A stretch of 64,000 nt of DNA from Candidatus Nitrosopelagicus sp. Lineage in GTDB: Archaea > Thermoproteota > Nitrososphaeria > Nitrososphaerales > Nitrosopumilaceae. Location: assembly GCA_028345295.1 (NCBI GenBank), contig JAOMDA010000003.1:28582-92581 (forward strand), in the 5' to 3' direction. Both the position numbers and the translations under genes were made by a program. Each line of letters starts with the position of its first letter. Position 1 is the stretch's first letter. Below, piece by piece: positions 37,363 through 46,614 of the stretch. A model generated the notes under the pieces. It saw only the letters and a program-made list of their open reading frames with translations. It had not been told where the DNA came from and searched no databases.

Positions 37363-38330
37363 TTTATATCACCAAAAGTATCAATTAACAGATCAAATGA
37401 CGAGTCGACTTCATTTATTGGGTTAAACTGTATTATTGGTAAATCAATGCCAGTATCTTGAAACGCATTTAACTGATACCGTGCTTCATCTGGTGTGCCA
37501 CAGACACACAGATCATTTATCATTTTATCAGATACAAAAGTGAAATTATTTTTTAATCCTGAAGTTATGTATTCACCATAAATATTTTCTATCTCATTTT
37601 TGTATCCATTATTACTAAGAAAATTCCTATAAATTTCCCCAACTGAAACATAAAATGCAACTGTTTTCTTTGTACGTTCAATAGCTTTTTCAGAATTTTC
37701 ATCTACACATGTGATTATTTGTAATGTTGAGTCAATTTTCCTTTGTTTTTGCATTTTGTCTAGTGTATCTTTAATCTCACTTTTTGGTCGTAGATAGAAA
37801 ATCACTCCATCTCCAATTTCCCACGTTAATTCAATCATTTTTTGATTTACTGCTGCCAAATAAATTGGGATGTTTTCTCTAGGTGGTTTTATTAACAATG
37901 AAAAATTTTCAAGTGAGAATAACTGACCTGAATAATTAATTTTTTTTCCAGATAGGCATAATCGAATTATTTCTACATATTCTCTCATTCTTTGAACAGG
38001 ATTAACAAATTTTTTACCATGGAATTTTTCCACAATTGGTTTACTACTAGTTCCTAATCCTAAAATTAATCTTTCATTAGATATTGTATCAACTGTTGCA
38101 GCACCCATTGCAATTTGAGTAGGGCTTCTAGAATAGATATTAATTATTGAAGAACCAATTTTAGAAGAAGTATTTTCTGCACTAGTTGCAGATAACATGG
38201 AAAAATTTTCCATGCCCCAAGTTTCAGGAATCCATATTACATCAGGTTTAACTTGACTTAATTTTTTAGCACAATGTAAAATCTGATCAACTGTTAAAAG
38301 TGAACCTAAACTATATGATAATCTCATCAT
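37359..38330 (-). CDS. Luciferase-like (LLM class) F420/flavin oxidoreductase
   Basis: Bacterial-luciferase TIM barrel, about 323 residues from ATG 38330 (TTG 38336 also possible). Features: DVIWIPETWGMENFSML, AMGAATVDTISNERLILGLG, and QRMREYVEIIRLCLSG. It resembles methylene-H4MPT reductase and other F420 enzymes; thaumarchaea make F420. Substrate unknown. It overlaps the thiolase and is adjacent to the nucleotidyltransferase, hinting at one pathway. Confidence 0.85.
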   Translation of the reverse strand: MMRLSYSLGSLLTVDQILHCAKKLSQVKPDVIWIPETWGMENFSMLSATSAENTSSKIGSSIINIYSRSPTQIAMGAATVDTISNERLILGLGTSSKPIVEKFHGKKFVNPVQRMREYVEIIRLCLSGKKINYSGQLFSLENFSLLIKPPRENIPIYLAAVNQKMIELTWEIGDGVIFYLRPKSEIKDTLDKMQKQRKIDSTLQIITCVDENSEKAIERTKKTVAFYVSVGEIYRNFLSNNGYKNEIENIYGEYITSGLKNNFTFVSDKMINDLCVCGTPDEARYQLNAFQDTGIDLPIIQFNPINEVDSSFDLLIDTFGDIN

Positions 38331-38332
38331 AA

Positions 38333-39022
38333 TCAATATTTAAAAAATTTTGAATATTTTTTTGATTTAATATCATTTGAACATAGTTCAATATCTTTAT
38401 GTGAATCAATTGAATGCCAAAGCGCATTCTTAAATTTCACTGTGTATAATAGATTCTTTTTTGCAAGTTTAGGAAAAACTATACTTTCCAAACTGCCTTT
38501 TTTTGGAAGAATTCTTCTAATATTAGAACTAAGATGATATACACCTGGATTCATCCATATATCATTAACATCAGTTTTCTCATTAAATGCAGTTATTTTT
38601 GAATTCTTGATTTCCATAGTACCAAATTTTGTTTTTAATTCATTGGCAGCAATCGTGTTAGGTTTTTTTAGAATTTTTCGTAAATTTATGTTTGTGATAA
38701 TATCTCCATTTATTACAATAAATGAGTCATCTAAAATTTTCTGTGTTGCCTTTTTAATTGCACCTGCTGTTCCTAATGGAGTTTTTTCTATAGAAAATTC
38801 TATTTTACAGTTAAAATTCTTCTTTTTTTTAAGAAAATTTTCTATTTGTTTTGATTTATACCCACTACAAATTATGATGTCATTAATTCCAAATTTCTTG
38901 AGATATTTGATACTACGTTCAATCAAAGGTATGTTGTTAATTAAGATTAATGGCTTTGGAATTTTGTCTGTTAGAGGTCGTAGTCTTTTACCTCTTCCAC
39001 CTGCTAAAATTAATGCTTTCAT
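38333..39022 (-). CDS. Sugar-1-phosphate nucleotidyltransferase
   Basis: 229 residues. It opens with the NTP-transferase signature LILAGGRGKRLRPLTDKIPK, followed by EKTPLGTAGAIKKA and FIVINGDII. It activates a sugar or polyol phosphate as an NDP derivative; nucleotide and sugar cannot be told. First of four overlapping genes ending in DUF35. Confidence 0.9.
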   Translation of the reverse strand: MKALILAGGRGKRLRPLTDKIPKPLILINNIPLIERSIKYLKKFGINDIIICSGYKSKQIENFLKKKKNFNCKIEFSIEKTPLGTAGAIKKATQKILDDSFIVINGDIITNINLRKILKKPNTIAANELKTKFGTMEIKNSKITAFNEKTDVNDIWMNPGVYHLSSNIRRILPKKGSLESIVFPKLAKKNLLYTVKFKNALWHSIDSHKDIELCSNDIKSKKYSKFFKY

Positions 39023-39064
39023 ATGTGTTAATTTCTGTTTCTATTTTAAAACTTATTTGATCAT

Positions 39065-39592
39065 TTATATCATCTCGAATGTTGCTATACCAAAGTAATA
39101 TCCAATGGTAATCATTGTAATACTCCATCCACATGAGCCTAAAATTGTATAAATTAGAAATTTTTGAATTCTCATTTTCAGTAATCCAGCTGGAACTGAG
39201 ATCATTTCCCTGAAGACTGGCACCATTCTTCCAAAAAGCACTGCTTTATCTCCATACTTCTGAAACCATTTTTCTACGCGCTCAAGTTTTTTTTCTGAAA
39301 CTTTTACTTTTTCTAGATATTTTAGTAATGCAACTCTACCAAGTTTTAATGCTATAAGGTATATCACACTGGAACCTATTGAAGCACCTAGCCCACCTAC
39401 AATTCCAAGTAAAAAAACTTCTCCAAGACCTAAACCATTTTGTGATGCAATATATCCTGCAGTTGGAAAAACTGCCATTGTTGGAATTGGTGGAATAATA
39501 GTTTCAATTAATGCAGCCAAAAATACACCAAGATAAAGATAATCTGATAATAGTTCAGAAATCCATTGTATTATGACTTGTAATTCACTCAA
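39065..39592 (-). CDS. DedA-family membrane protein
   Basis: 175 residues, TTG start overlapping the upstream zinc-ribbon ORF by 8 bases. DedA features: IETIIPPIPTMAVFPTAGYI, GLGASIGSSVIYLIALKLGR, and FGRMVPVFREMISVPAGL. Family members act as phospholipid scramblases or support membrane homeostasis. Four or five TM helices expected. Confidence 0.9.
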   Translation of the reverse strand: MSELQVIIQWISELLSDYLYLGVFLAALIETIIPPIPTMAVFPTAGYIASQNGLGLGEVFLLGIVGGLGASIGSSVIYLIALKLGRVALLKYLEKVKVSEKKLERVEKWFQKYGDKAVLFGRMVPVFREMISVPAGLLKMRIQKFLIYTILGSCGWSITMITIGYYFGIATFEMI

Positions 39593-39719
39593 TGTTTTCC
39601 TTCTCAGTCATATAGTAATGCAATTCAGTATAGCATTCTTTACAGTATTCTTCAAAGTTTGTATGTTCACAATCATAACCGTTTTGAGCAGTAATACCAC
39701 ATTTCTTACAAATAGTCAT
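39585..39719 (-). CDS. 44-residue zinc-ribbon microprotein
   Basis: Read directly from ATG 39719 to TGA 39585. Two Cys knuckles, CKKC (residues 4-7) and CKEC (26-29), plus another Cys and His between, give a compact zinc site; charged C-terminus. It overlaps the DedA start, so it is likely cotranslated with it. Confidence 0.6.
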   Translation of the reverse strand: MTICKKCGITAQNGYDCEHTNFEEYCKECYTELHYYMTEKENIE

Positions 39720-39732
39720 AATTAAATTAAAA

Positions 39733-40116
39733 TTAGGATTTTTTAATCTTAATGGCACCTAATGCAATCTGTATTATTGCTGGGGCAAAAAGCATTACAA
39801 CCGAACCTATAGGATCTCTATCTACACTTTCTGGAGATGGATTTGCAACTACTGCAATTCCTCCAATTATAATTAAAATTCCAGCAATAATTATCATTAC
39901 TCCTAATCCTTTTGATGGTTCCTTTAATGAAATGAAAAATGCAATAATTGGAAGAATTAATGCTGGTGCACCTAATCCTATTCCTCGTTGCATATCATTT
40001 AATGGTAAGAATCCTTCTTTTGCTTCATTACCCATTGATACTGCAACATCAGCACCATAAACAATTAACAATACTATCGCAATTCCTGTTATGATCAATG
40101 CTGCTTTTAGAGCCAT
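39733..40116 (-). CDS. Four-helix membrane protein, hypothetical
   Basis: 127 residues with about four hydrophobic helices: ALIITGIAIVLLIVYGADVA, ALILPIIAFFISL, MIIIAGILIIIGGIAVVA and SVVMLFAPAIIQIALGAI. No transporter motif. Same strand as the zinc-ribbon/DedA pair, 13 bp upstream. Function unknown. Confidence 0.7.
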   Translation of the reverse strand: MALKAALIITGIAIVLLIVYGADVAVSMGNEAKEGFLPLNDMQRGIGLGAPALILPIIAFFISLKEPSKGLGVMIIIAGILIIIGGIAVVANPSPESVDRDPIGSVVMLFAPAIIQIALGAIKIKKS

Positions 40117-40172
40117 GCTTGAAATGAGAAATAAAGTATTAATAAAGTATTAGATAGTTTTTGTTGAATATT

Positions 40173-41315
40173 TTATTCCGGTATAATTTTAATTGAATTA
40201 GATACAATATTTACGCGTTCAAGTAGTTGATCCATTCCTAAATCATCCTTATCAACCAAATTAATATGACCAATCTTCCTTTGTGGCTTTGATTCCAATT
40301 TACCATACATCTTCAAAAATGTATTTTCTAAATCTATTGATGGGGATTTGTATAGACCAGTAAAATCTCTTGGACCTAAAATATTGTACATTATGGTATT
40401 ATGAATTAATTCAGTACTTCCTAATTCTAATCCTAGAATTGCTCTAAGATGTTGTTCAAACTGTGAAGTTTCACTAGACTGTAATGTGTGATGACCTGAA
40501 TTATGAACTCTCGGTGCAATTTCATTGATTAACACCTGACTATCGTTTGTAACAAACATTTCAATTCCAAAAACACCTGCTCCACACAAGACCTCCATTG
40601 TTTTATGAGCTATCTTTTCAGCATTTTTAGAAATTATTTTGTTAACTCTCGCGGGTGCAATTGTCATGTTAAGAATATTATCCTTATGAATATTTTCAAC
40701 TAGTGGGTATGTTTTGATTTCTCCTGATGTACTTCTTGATGCAATTACAGATACTTCCATTTTGAAATCAACAAATTTTTCAATCATAAGAGATTGACCC
40801 TCAAATACTTCTAATGCTTCAGGTATTTGGTCTAAATCACTTATCTTGAAATTTCCTCTACCATCATATGCCCCAGTTCTTGTTTTTAGTAAAACTGGAA
40901 GGCCAAATTCATTAATTTTTGATTCTAGTTCCTCTTTTGATGTAATCTCTCTAAATTCTGCTACTGGAATATCATTTTTAGTAAGAAATTTCTTTTGAAT
41001 TAATTTATCTTGTATAATTTCAAGTGTTTCTGGTGATGGGTTAATCTCACATGTTTGTTCTAAACTTTTTAAGACTTGACTATCACCAGATTCAATTTCA
41101 TATGTAATTATATCACATTTATCTGCAAGTTCTTTGATGGCAGATGCATTTTTAAAATCAGCAACTATTTGTTCAGCACCAACTTTTGATGCAGGACAAT
41201 TTTTTGTTGGATCCAAAACTATAATGTTTGAAATTTCTGTTGGCATGTTATTAGCAGCCTCTGTTAGCATCATGCCTAATTGACCCCCACCAATTATTCC
41301 AAGTATTTTACCCAT
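40173..41315 (-). CDS. purK: N5-carboxyaminoimidazole ribonucleotide synthase PurK
   Basis: ATP-grasp enzyme making N5-CAIR from AIR and bicarbonate. ATG 41315 chosen (380 residues), as the family starts at GKILGIIGGGQLGMMLTEAA; an upstream in-frame start at 41378 is unlikely. Other motifs: LLKTRTGAYDGRGNF, VFGIEMFVTNDSQVLINEIA and PRVHNSGHHTL. Divergent from purE. Confidence 0.95.
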   Translation of the reverse strand: MGKILGIIGGGQLGMMLTEAANNMPTEISNIIVLDPTKNCPASKVGAEQIVADFKNASAIKELADKCDIITYEIESGDSQVLKSLEQTCEINPSPETLEIIQDKLIQKKFLTKNDIPVAEFREITSKEELESKINEFGLPVLLKTRTGAYDGRGNFKISDLDQIPEALEVFEGQSLMIEKFVDFKMEVSVIASRSTSGEIKTYPLVENIHKDNILNMTIAPARVNKIISKNAEKIAHKTMEVLCGAGVFGIEMFVTNDSQVLINEIAPRVHNSGHHTLQSSETSQFEQHLRAILGLELGSTELIHNTIMYNILGPRDFTGLYKSPSIDLENTFLKMYGKLESKPQRKIGHINLVDKDDLGMDQLLERVNIVSNSIKIIPE

Positions 41316-41393
41316 AATGAAAAACAACAGTTCAATTACAAATAGTTTCGGAAAAATTGAAACTATTAAAAATACCATTTGTACTAAAGATGT

Positions 41394-41963
41394 ATGGCTA
41401 AAAAAAGTAGTGTTGGAATTATAATGGGCTCAAGTTCGGATAGTAGAATTATGCATAGTGCTGCAGAAATATTGGATCAATTCAAGGTTACGCATGAAGA
41501 TCAAATAATTTCTGCCCATAGAACACCATCAAGGCTTGACACATATGCCAAGCATGCAGAAGATTCTGGATTTAAAGTGATTATTGCCGGAGCAGGTGGT
41601 GCAGCACATTTACCAGGAATGATTGCATCACACACAGTAATTCCTGTAATCGGCGTTCCCATCTTAGTTTACAATGATAAACAAGTAAGAAAATCCAACA
41701 CAAGTAAATTTTCAGCGTTTGGTGGTTTAGATTCTTTGTTATCTATTTCAGAGATGCCTACTGGTTCACCAGTTGTTACGGTAGGAATTAACAAAGCAGC
41801 AAATGCTGCAATCTATGCATTAAAAATTCTGGCAAATGATAATTCTACAATAAGACGTAAACTAAAGAAACATAAATTTGATCAACATTCTTCTGTACTA
41901 AAAGAATCTGATGAATTAAAAAAACTAGGTCTAGCAAAATTTGTAAAAAAGAAATTCAAATAA
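41394..41963 (+). CDS. purE: N5-CAIR mutase PurE
   Basis: Rearranges N5-CAIR to CAIR. 189 residues with the class I signature IIMGSSSDSRIMHSAAEIL, SAHRTPSRL and GAGGAAHLPGMIASHT. It shares a 78-bp divergent promoter region with purK. Confidence 0.96.
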   Translation: MAKKSSVGIIMGSSSDSRIMHSAAEILDQFKVTHEDQIISAHRTPSRLDTYAKHAEDSGFKVIIAGAGGAAHLPGMIASHTVIPVIGVPILVYNDKQVRKSNTSKFSAFGGLDSLLSISEMPTGSPVVTVGINKAANAAIYALKILANDNSTIRRKLKKHKFDQHSSVLKESDELKKLGLAKFVKKKFK

Positions 41964-41964
41964 A

Positions 41965-43173
41965 CTATTCAAGTAATTTGAATTGTATGCTTTTTTCGTT
42001 AAGATGTGCAATTAATCTATCAGCCTGTTCTTGGTTTTCAGTTTCTAGGCTTAATGTTACGCCTACAGTCCCTGCATTAATACCAGAACTTAGTCTATCA
42101 TGAATCACTTCAACTATGTTTACACTTAATGATGAAATTTCATCTACAATTTCTTTGAGTGCCCCAGGTTTATCTTTTAATGTAATCAAAATTCTTACCA
42201 TTCTTCCCATATTTGTTAATCCTTTAGCAACAATTTGTCCTAAAAGATACATGTCAATATTTCCACCACATAAAATTGGAACAACTTTTTTGTTTGGTGC
42301 AGGTTTTTTACTTAAAAGATATGCTAATCCTACTGCACCAGCAGGTTCTACTACAGATTTTGTTCGTTCCATTAAAAGAAACATTGTTTTAATAATATCA
42401 GAATCTTCTACTGTAACAATATCATCAATTCCTTTATTGATTATATCAAAAGTTATTTTTCCTGGTGTTTTGACCGATATGCCATCTGCAATAGTTAGTC
42501 CACCGTCTATTGTTTTAACATAACCAGATTCAATTGAACGTTTCATTGCTGGAAAAGCTTTTGATTCAACTCCAATAATTCTCACATTTGGTTTTTTCTC
42601 CTTTATTGCTGTAATAATACCAGCGGCAAGTCCACCACCACCAATTGGAACATAAATTTCATCTACATCAGGAAGTTGTTCTAAAATTTCTAATCCTATC
42701 ACACCCTGTCCACATATTATGTCTGGATCATCAAATGCATGAATGATTGTGGCTCCTGTTTCTTCTGAAATTTTTTGTGCTTTAGCCCATGATTCATCAT
42801 ATGTTAATCCATCTAAAACTACATTTGCACCATATCCACGTGTGGCGGCAATTTTTGCAGGGGATGCATTTTTTGGCATCACAATTGTACATGATATATT
42901 TTCTAATGACGATGCAAATGCAACTCCCTGTGAATGATTTCCTGCAGATGCTGCAACAACACCATGTTTCTTTTCATCATCACTTAATGAACTAATTTTG
43001 TAATATGCACCACGTATCTTAAATGAGCCAGTTTTTTGCTCATACTCATTTTTGAGATAAACTTGGGAGCCAGTCATACTGCTAAATGTTTCTGAAAATG
43101 TAAGTGATGTTTTTCTGATAACGTCACTTTGTGCTTTCTCAGCTTTTTCTATATCTGTATATGAAATGGTCAT
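41965..43173 (-). CDS. ilvA: Threonine ammonia-lyase with ACT domain
   Basis: PLP enzyme forming 2-oxobutyrate from threonine for isoleucine synthesis, or degradation. ATG 43173 chosen (402 residues). Motifs: KNEYEQKTGSFKIRGAYYKI with the PLP lysine, AASAGNHSQGVAFA, GGGGLAAGI and ILCGGNIDMYLL. A C-terminal ACT domain (about 325-402) implies allosteric control by an amino acid. Converges with purE, 1 bp apart. Confidence 0.93.
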   Translation of the reverse strand: MTISYTDIEKAEKAQSDVIRKTSLTFSETFSSMTGSQVYLKNEYEQKTGSFKIRGAYYKISSLSDDEKKHGVVAASAGNHSQGVAFASSLENISCTIVMPKNASPAKIAATRGYGANVVLDGLTYDESWAKAQKISEETGATIIHAFDDPDIICGQGVIGLEILEQLPDVDEIYVPIGGGGLAAGIITAIKEKKPNVRIIGVESKAFPAMKRSIESGYVKTIDGGLTIADGISVKTPGKITFDIINKGIDDIVTVEDSDIIKTMFLLMERTKSVVEPAGAVGLAYLLSKKPAPNKKVVPILCGGNIDMYLLGQIVAKGLTNMGRMVRILITLKDKPGALKEIVDEISSLSVNIVEVIHDRLSSGINAGTVGVTLSLETENQEQADRLIAHLNEKSIQFKLLE

Positions 43174-43224
43174 AAAATGTGTCAATTTTTGTTTCTGTTT
43201 TAAATGTATTTGAAAAAGTGGATG

Positions 43225-44064
43225 TTAAGCATCTAAAGCCTCAAAAATTTGATTTAATCTAGTCTCAATTTTTTCTTGTGATTTTTCATCAAGCAAACCA
43301 AGATCAAATAGACCTTGTTTTGAATTATTTTCGATATACTCTAAATCAATATTACAAAGACATCCTTCTTCACCATTAACTAATCGTTGTTCATCAATTA
43401 GAACCAAACTTGTCTGAAAAACCTCCAAAAGTAAGTCATCTAATTGGTTTAGTAGTTCTTTTTTTCTATTGTTAAATTCTATTGTTTCATTTTCTTGACT
43501 ACCTTCAATTTTTTCTGATAGAATCTTGGAAAGATTTTCATCATTATAAAATAATTCAAAAAGATTTTGTTCATTAATTTTATCATAACCAATATCTTGA
43601 AGTTTTTGTAGAATTATCTTATTTCCTTCATCAGAATATTTTGAATCTGATGTACTTGTCTTATCAATTATTTCAGATAATTCTTTTTGGAGATCTATTA
43701 CTTTTTGAACTGGTTTATAGTATAATAAAACATGAAATTGAAGGGAAACATGTATTGAAATAACATAATTGCCTTCTCTAACTTCTAATTTTGTAAAAAT
43801 CCGTCTAACATCATCATTATATGAATATGATACTCCCTGAGATTCCCAACCAATTAATGAATTAATTATATTATTAAAAAAACCTTCAACATTTTTTGGA
43901 TCAAACGTGTTTATTTCTTTTACAGTACTGTCACCCAACATTACTTTTGTATCGACGGTTTTAGTTACACTATTAATTAATTTTAGAAAATTTTCTTGAA
44001 TTATTTCATTTCTCTTGTTTAATTTCAGGAAAAACTCATTTTCTGATTTTGAACCTATACGCAT
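43225..44064 (-). CDS. Hypothetical protein
   Basis: 279 residues, soluble, mixed alpha/beta in the first half (strands around VRRIFTKLEVREGNYVISIH) and acidic helices in the second; two Cys in EEGCLCNID near the end. No family recognised. It is divergent from the methyltransferase gene (38 bp apart). Confidence 0.65.
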   Translation of the reverse strand: MRIGSKSENEFFLKLNKRNEIIQENFLKLINSVTKTVDTKVMLGDSTVKEINTFDPKNVEGFFNNIINSLIGWESQGVSYSYNDDVRRIFTKLEVREGNYVISIHVSLQFHVLLYYKPVQKVIDLQKELSEIIDKTSTSDSKYSDEGNKIILQKLQDIGYDKINEQNLFELFYNDENLSKILSEKIEGSQENETIEFNNRKKELLNQLDDLLLEVFQTSLVLIDEQRLVNGEEGCLCNIDLEYIENNSKQGLFDLGLLDEKSQEKIETRLNQIFEALDA

Positions 44065-44102
44065 AATCTTCTTTCATATACTCCCTTAAATTTTATGTAA
44101 GT

Positions 44103-44924
44103 ATGAATTTAATTTCAGAAAATATTATTAAAATAAAAGAATTATTTGTTCAATCATACACAGGAAAAAGTCATATTCAAGAAATACTTCCCATAACTCA
44201 AACTAATTTTTTACCTATAGATCAAAAGCATTTATCACTTTTACATGAATTCATGGAAAATAATCCAATATATCATAATTCAATTGATATTGAATTATGT
44301 GGAGTTAAATGTAGAATATTTGAAGGTGACTTGAATCAATTTTGGATTGATAGCATAAAGCATGATACTAGCTATGCACCATTTTATCCAACCTGGTTAC
44401 TCTCTGCATATTTTCTTGCATTAGAATCCAGGAATATTGGTTATTCCGAATTGATTGATGTAGGTTCTGGTGATGGGAGAATTGCATTTTGTGGAAAAAT
44501 TCTTGGTTTAAAATCTAATTCTATAGAAATCGATGAACAGCTTTCAAATTTACAGAATGATATTACAAAGAATATTTCAATTAAACTAGAAGTGATTAAC
44601 GATGACGCAACAATGATTAATTATGATGAATTAAATCTAAGCAATCCAGTTTTTTTTATTGGGGGCCTTCCTGAAAATGGTGAAATATTGGCTGACTCGA
44701 TTATCAAAAATATCTTAGATTTACCAGAATTACAAAAAACTGCATGTTTCACATTAACTGGTAGTTTGGCAAAACGAAAATTTGACAAAAAACAGTTAGA
44801 TTATGGTTGGGGTATAACAACTAAAAAATTTAATCTGACAACGATTAAGGTACTCAATTTGCCTACGTATTGGACTATGGACCAACCATTTGTAACACCT
44901 TATATTTTCACGAAGCAGTCTTGA
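44103..44924 (+). CDS. Class I SAM-dependent methyltransferase-like protein
   Basis: 273 residues. The SAM-binding motif I is ELIDVGSGDGRIAF (about 116-129), followed by the acidic loop IEID after the next strand. N-terminal 100 residues include SYAPFYPTWLLSAYFLALES, which may shape the substrate site. Substrate unknown. A zinc-ribbon microprotein and the cyclase follow on the same strand. Confidence 0.75.
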   Translation: MNLISENIIKIKELFVQSYTGKSHIQEILPITQTNFLPIDQKHLSLLHEFMENNPIYHNSIDIELCGVKCRIFEGDLNQFWIDSIKHDTSYAPFYPTWLLSAYFLALESRNIGYSELIDVGSGDGRIAFCGKILGLKSNSIEIDEQLSNLQNDITKNISIKLEVINDDATMINYDELNLSNPVFFIGGLPENGEILADSIIKNILDLPELQKTACFTLTGSLAKRKFDKKQLDYGWGITTKKFNLTTIKVLNLPTYWTMDQPFVTPYIFTKQS

Positions 44925-44930
44925 CTACAT

Positions 44931-45053
44931 ATGAAATTTGAACCTATAATTTGCCAGCATTGTGGAAGTAACATTACTATCTATTTTAGCTCCCAATACA
45001 ATGGAAAAAGAGGTAAATGCAAAAGTTGTAATACAGATTTCCCTTTAGAGTGA
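44931..45053 (+). CDS. 40-residue zinc-ribbon microprotein
   Basis: Read directly from ATG 44931 to TGA 45053, beginning 6 bp after the methyltransferase stop. CQHC (8-11) and CKSC (31-34) flank a short beta hairpin, a classic zinc ribbon. It ends 10 bp before the cyclase ATG, so the three genes are probably one unit. Confidence 0.62.
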   Translation: MKFEPIICQHCGSNITIYFSSQYNGKRGKCKSCNTDFPLE

Positions 45054-45063
45054 ATGTGATAAT

Positions 45064-45963
45064 ATGAGTGATGATGAGACTAGGGCTGAAATTGATAAAA
45101 AATATGAAAAATTATTAGCTGCTGCAACAGGATCTAATATTAACAATACAGAAACAGATGATGATAAAGAAACTGAATCAGAACCTGAATATCAAAAACC
45201 ATCAACAACTAATATTGTGGATATGATGCTTGGGAAGAGCTCTGCAAAAACACTTGATTCAGAAACAATGATCCTGGAAACACAAAAACGAATTTGGGCA
45301 GCGATTAAACAAGGTGGTGCAGAATACTATGGAATTATCTCAGAATCAGACGAATTTCTAAGAGAACATGTTAATGAAAAAATTCCAATGGCTGTTATGT
45401 TTGTGGATTTAGTAGGTTCAACAGATATGTCATTGTCTTTACCAGAAGAGAAAGTTGCGATGATTGTGAGTTCATTTGCCCAAGAAATGGCTATATCTGT
45501 AAAACAGCACAGTGGCTATACTCTAAAATTTGTAGGGGATGCAGTTATTGGTTATTTTATTCATAAAAGTGCATTAATGGCATCTGATAATGCAATTAGT
45601 TGTGCACAAAATATGATACAAATAATTGAAGAGGGAATAAATCCAATCTTAAACAATTATGATTATCCAGATCTTTTTATCAAAATAGGTATAGATTATG
45701 GTGAAAGTATGGTTATGCGTTATGGTAAAGATAAAACCAGAGCGCATGTAGATCTTTTAGGTCCTGTTTTGAATATTGCCGCAAAGGTCCAAAATAAAGC
45801 AAAGCCACAACAAATTTTGATTGGAGAAGATATTTTCAATAAAATACATCCATCAACACAAAAAAACTTTGAGCTGAAAGTTTGGGATGAAGATAGTTGG
45901 AATTATCGAAATAGACATACTGGTAAATTGTATCCTGTATATGCATCAAAAACTAAACTGTAA
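45064..45963 (+). CDS. Class III nucleotide cyclase-like protein
   Basis: 299 residues: acidic N-terminal region (1-60), linker helix, then a cyclase homology domain (about 105-295). Metal-binding D115 and D159 (FVDLVGST, KFVGDA), adenine-specifying K155 and D230 (HVDLLGP), and N237 are present. The catalytic Arg seen in NxAxR is replaced by Lys (LNIAAKV, K241). Adenylate cyclase activity is possible but may be reduced. No membrane span seen. Confidence 0.85.
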   Translation: MSDDETRAEIDKKYEKLLAAATGSNINNTETDDDKETESEPEYQKPSTTNIVDMMLGKSSAKTLDSETMILETQKRIWAAIKQGGAEYYGIISESDEFLREHVNEKIPMAVMFVDLVGSTDMSLSLPEEKVAMIVSSFAQEMAISVKQHSGYTLKFVGDAVIGYFIHKSALMASDNAISCAQNMIQIIEEGINPILNNYDYPDLFIKIGIDYGESMVMRYGKDKTRAHVDLLGPVLNIAAKVQNKAKPQQILIGEDIFNKIHPSTQKNFELKVWDEDSWNYRNRHTGKLYPVYASKTKL

Positions 45964-46102
45964 AATTTTCAGGACATTCAACATGTTCATAATGATGTTC
46001 AGAAAACTGTTCTTCAATAACGTACATTACAATTTTATGTAATTCATTATCATAGATGCGTTTGTGACATTTTATACACATTTTTCCAGTGTTGAATTTC
46101 AT
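45953..46102 (-). CDS. 49-residue small zinc-finger-like protein
   Basis: Read directly from ATG 46102 to TAG 45953. Cys/His content: CIKCHKR near the start and HHYEHVEC near the end, arranged as a plausible zinc site. It overlaps the cyclase 3' end by 11 bp in the opposite direction. Real expression uncertain. Confidence 0.5.
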   Translation of the reverse strand: MKFNTGKMCIKCHKRIYDNELHKIVMYVIEEQFSEHHYEHVECPENFTV

Positions 46103-46139
46103 GTCTGATCCAAATATTTAGATCGCTATAATGATCGGA

Positions 46140-46177
46140 GATCAGAACAAGTTGATTAATGATCAGAACAAGTTGAT
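46140..46177. repeat. Two direct copies of a 17-bp motif, 21-bp period
   Basis: GATCAGAACAAGTTGAT occurs at 46140-46156 and again at 46161-46177 with a 4-bp spacer. A 21-bp period places both on one DNA face. Three further GATC sequences lie within 35 bp upstream. The pair sits between the divergent genes at 46102 and 46257 and may be an operator. Confidence 0.65.
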
Positions 46178-46256
46178 AAGAAATGAAGAAGTATGGTCAA
46201 TTTACATCCTATTACTGCTGAATAAAGTAAAAATATAGTAAAAAACTAGGACATGC

Positions 46257-46610
46257 ATGGATGATTTGAAAATTCGGCAGCATAAGGAATTTCTACAAAA
46301 TATTTCACCTGATGGGGTAAAATACCCACCAAATAGTGCCCCACCTACAGGAATTAATTATTCACAAAAAATCAAGAGTGATTTTTCAGATAAAGGTGCA
46401 TCAATGGTACCAAAATTACAAGATTTTAATCAAATGTTCAGAGAAAAGGCAAATTCATTAATCAAAATGAATACTAGTGTTATTCCTCCAGGCCATCCAC
46501 TATTTTCAAGAGAAAATTCACTTTTAACATTAAAAGAAGAGAATGATAAATTATTAAAAGAAAATCTTGAATTGAAAAAGCAGTTAGAGAGTAAATCTAA
46601 CAAAAAGTAA
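46257..46610 (+). CDS. Hypothetical protein with C-terminal coiled coil
   Basis: 117 residues. The first two thirds are polar with PPNSAPPTG and VIPPGHPLF; the end (about 85-115) is a coiled coil (LLTLKEENDKLLKENLELKK). Its promoter region carries the 21-bp repeat pair. No family recognised. Confidence 0.65.
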   Translation: MDDLKIRQHKEFLQNISPDGVKYPPNSAPPTGINYSQKIKSDFSDKGASMVPKLQDFNQMFREKANSLIKMNTSVIPPGHPLFSRENSLLTLKEENDKLLKENLELKKQLESKSNKK

Positions 46611-46614
46611 CATA

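Noticed and set aside
40000..40060. Possible frame opposite the four-helix membrane protein
   Set aside because: The plus-strand frame is antisense to a coherent membrane protein and has no start context.
46140..46177. Repeat pair considered as a CRISPR remnant
   Set aside because: Only two copies with a 4-bp spacer and no cas genes anywhere in the window.
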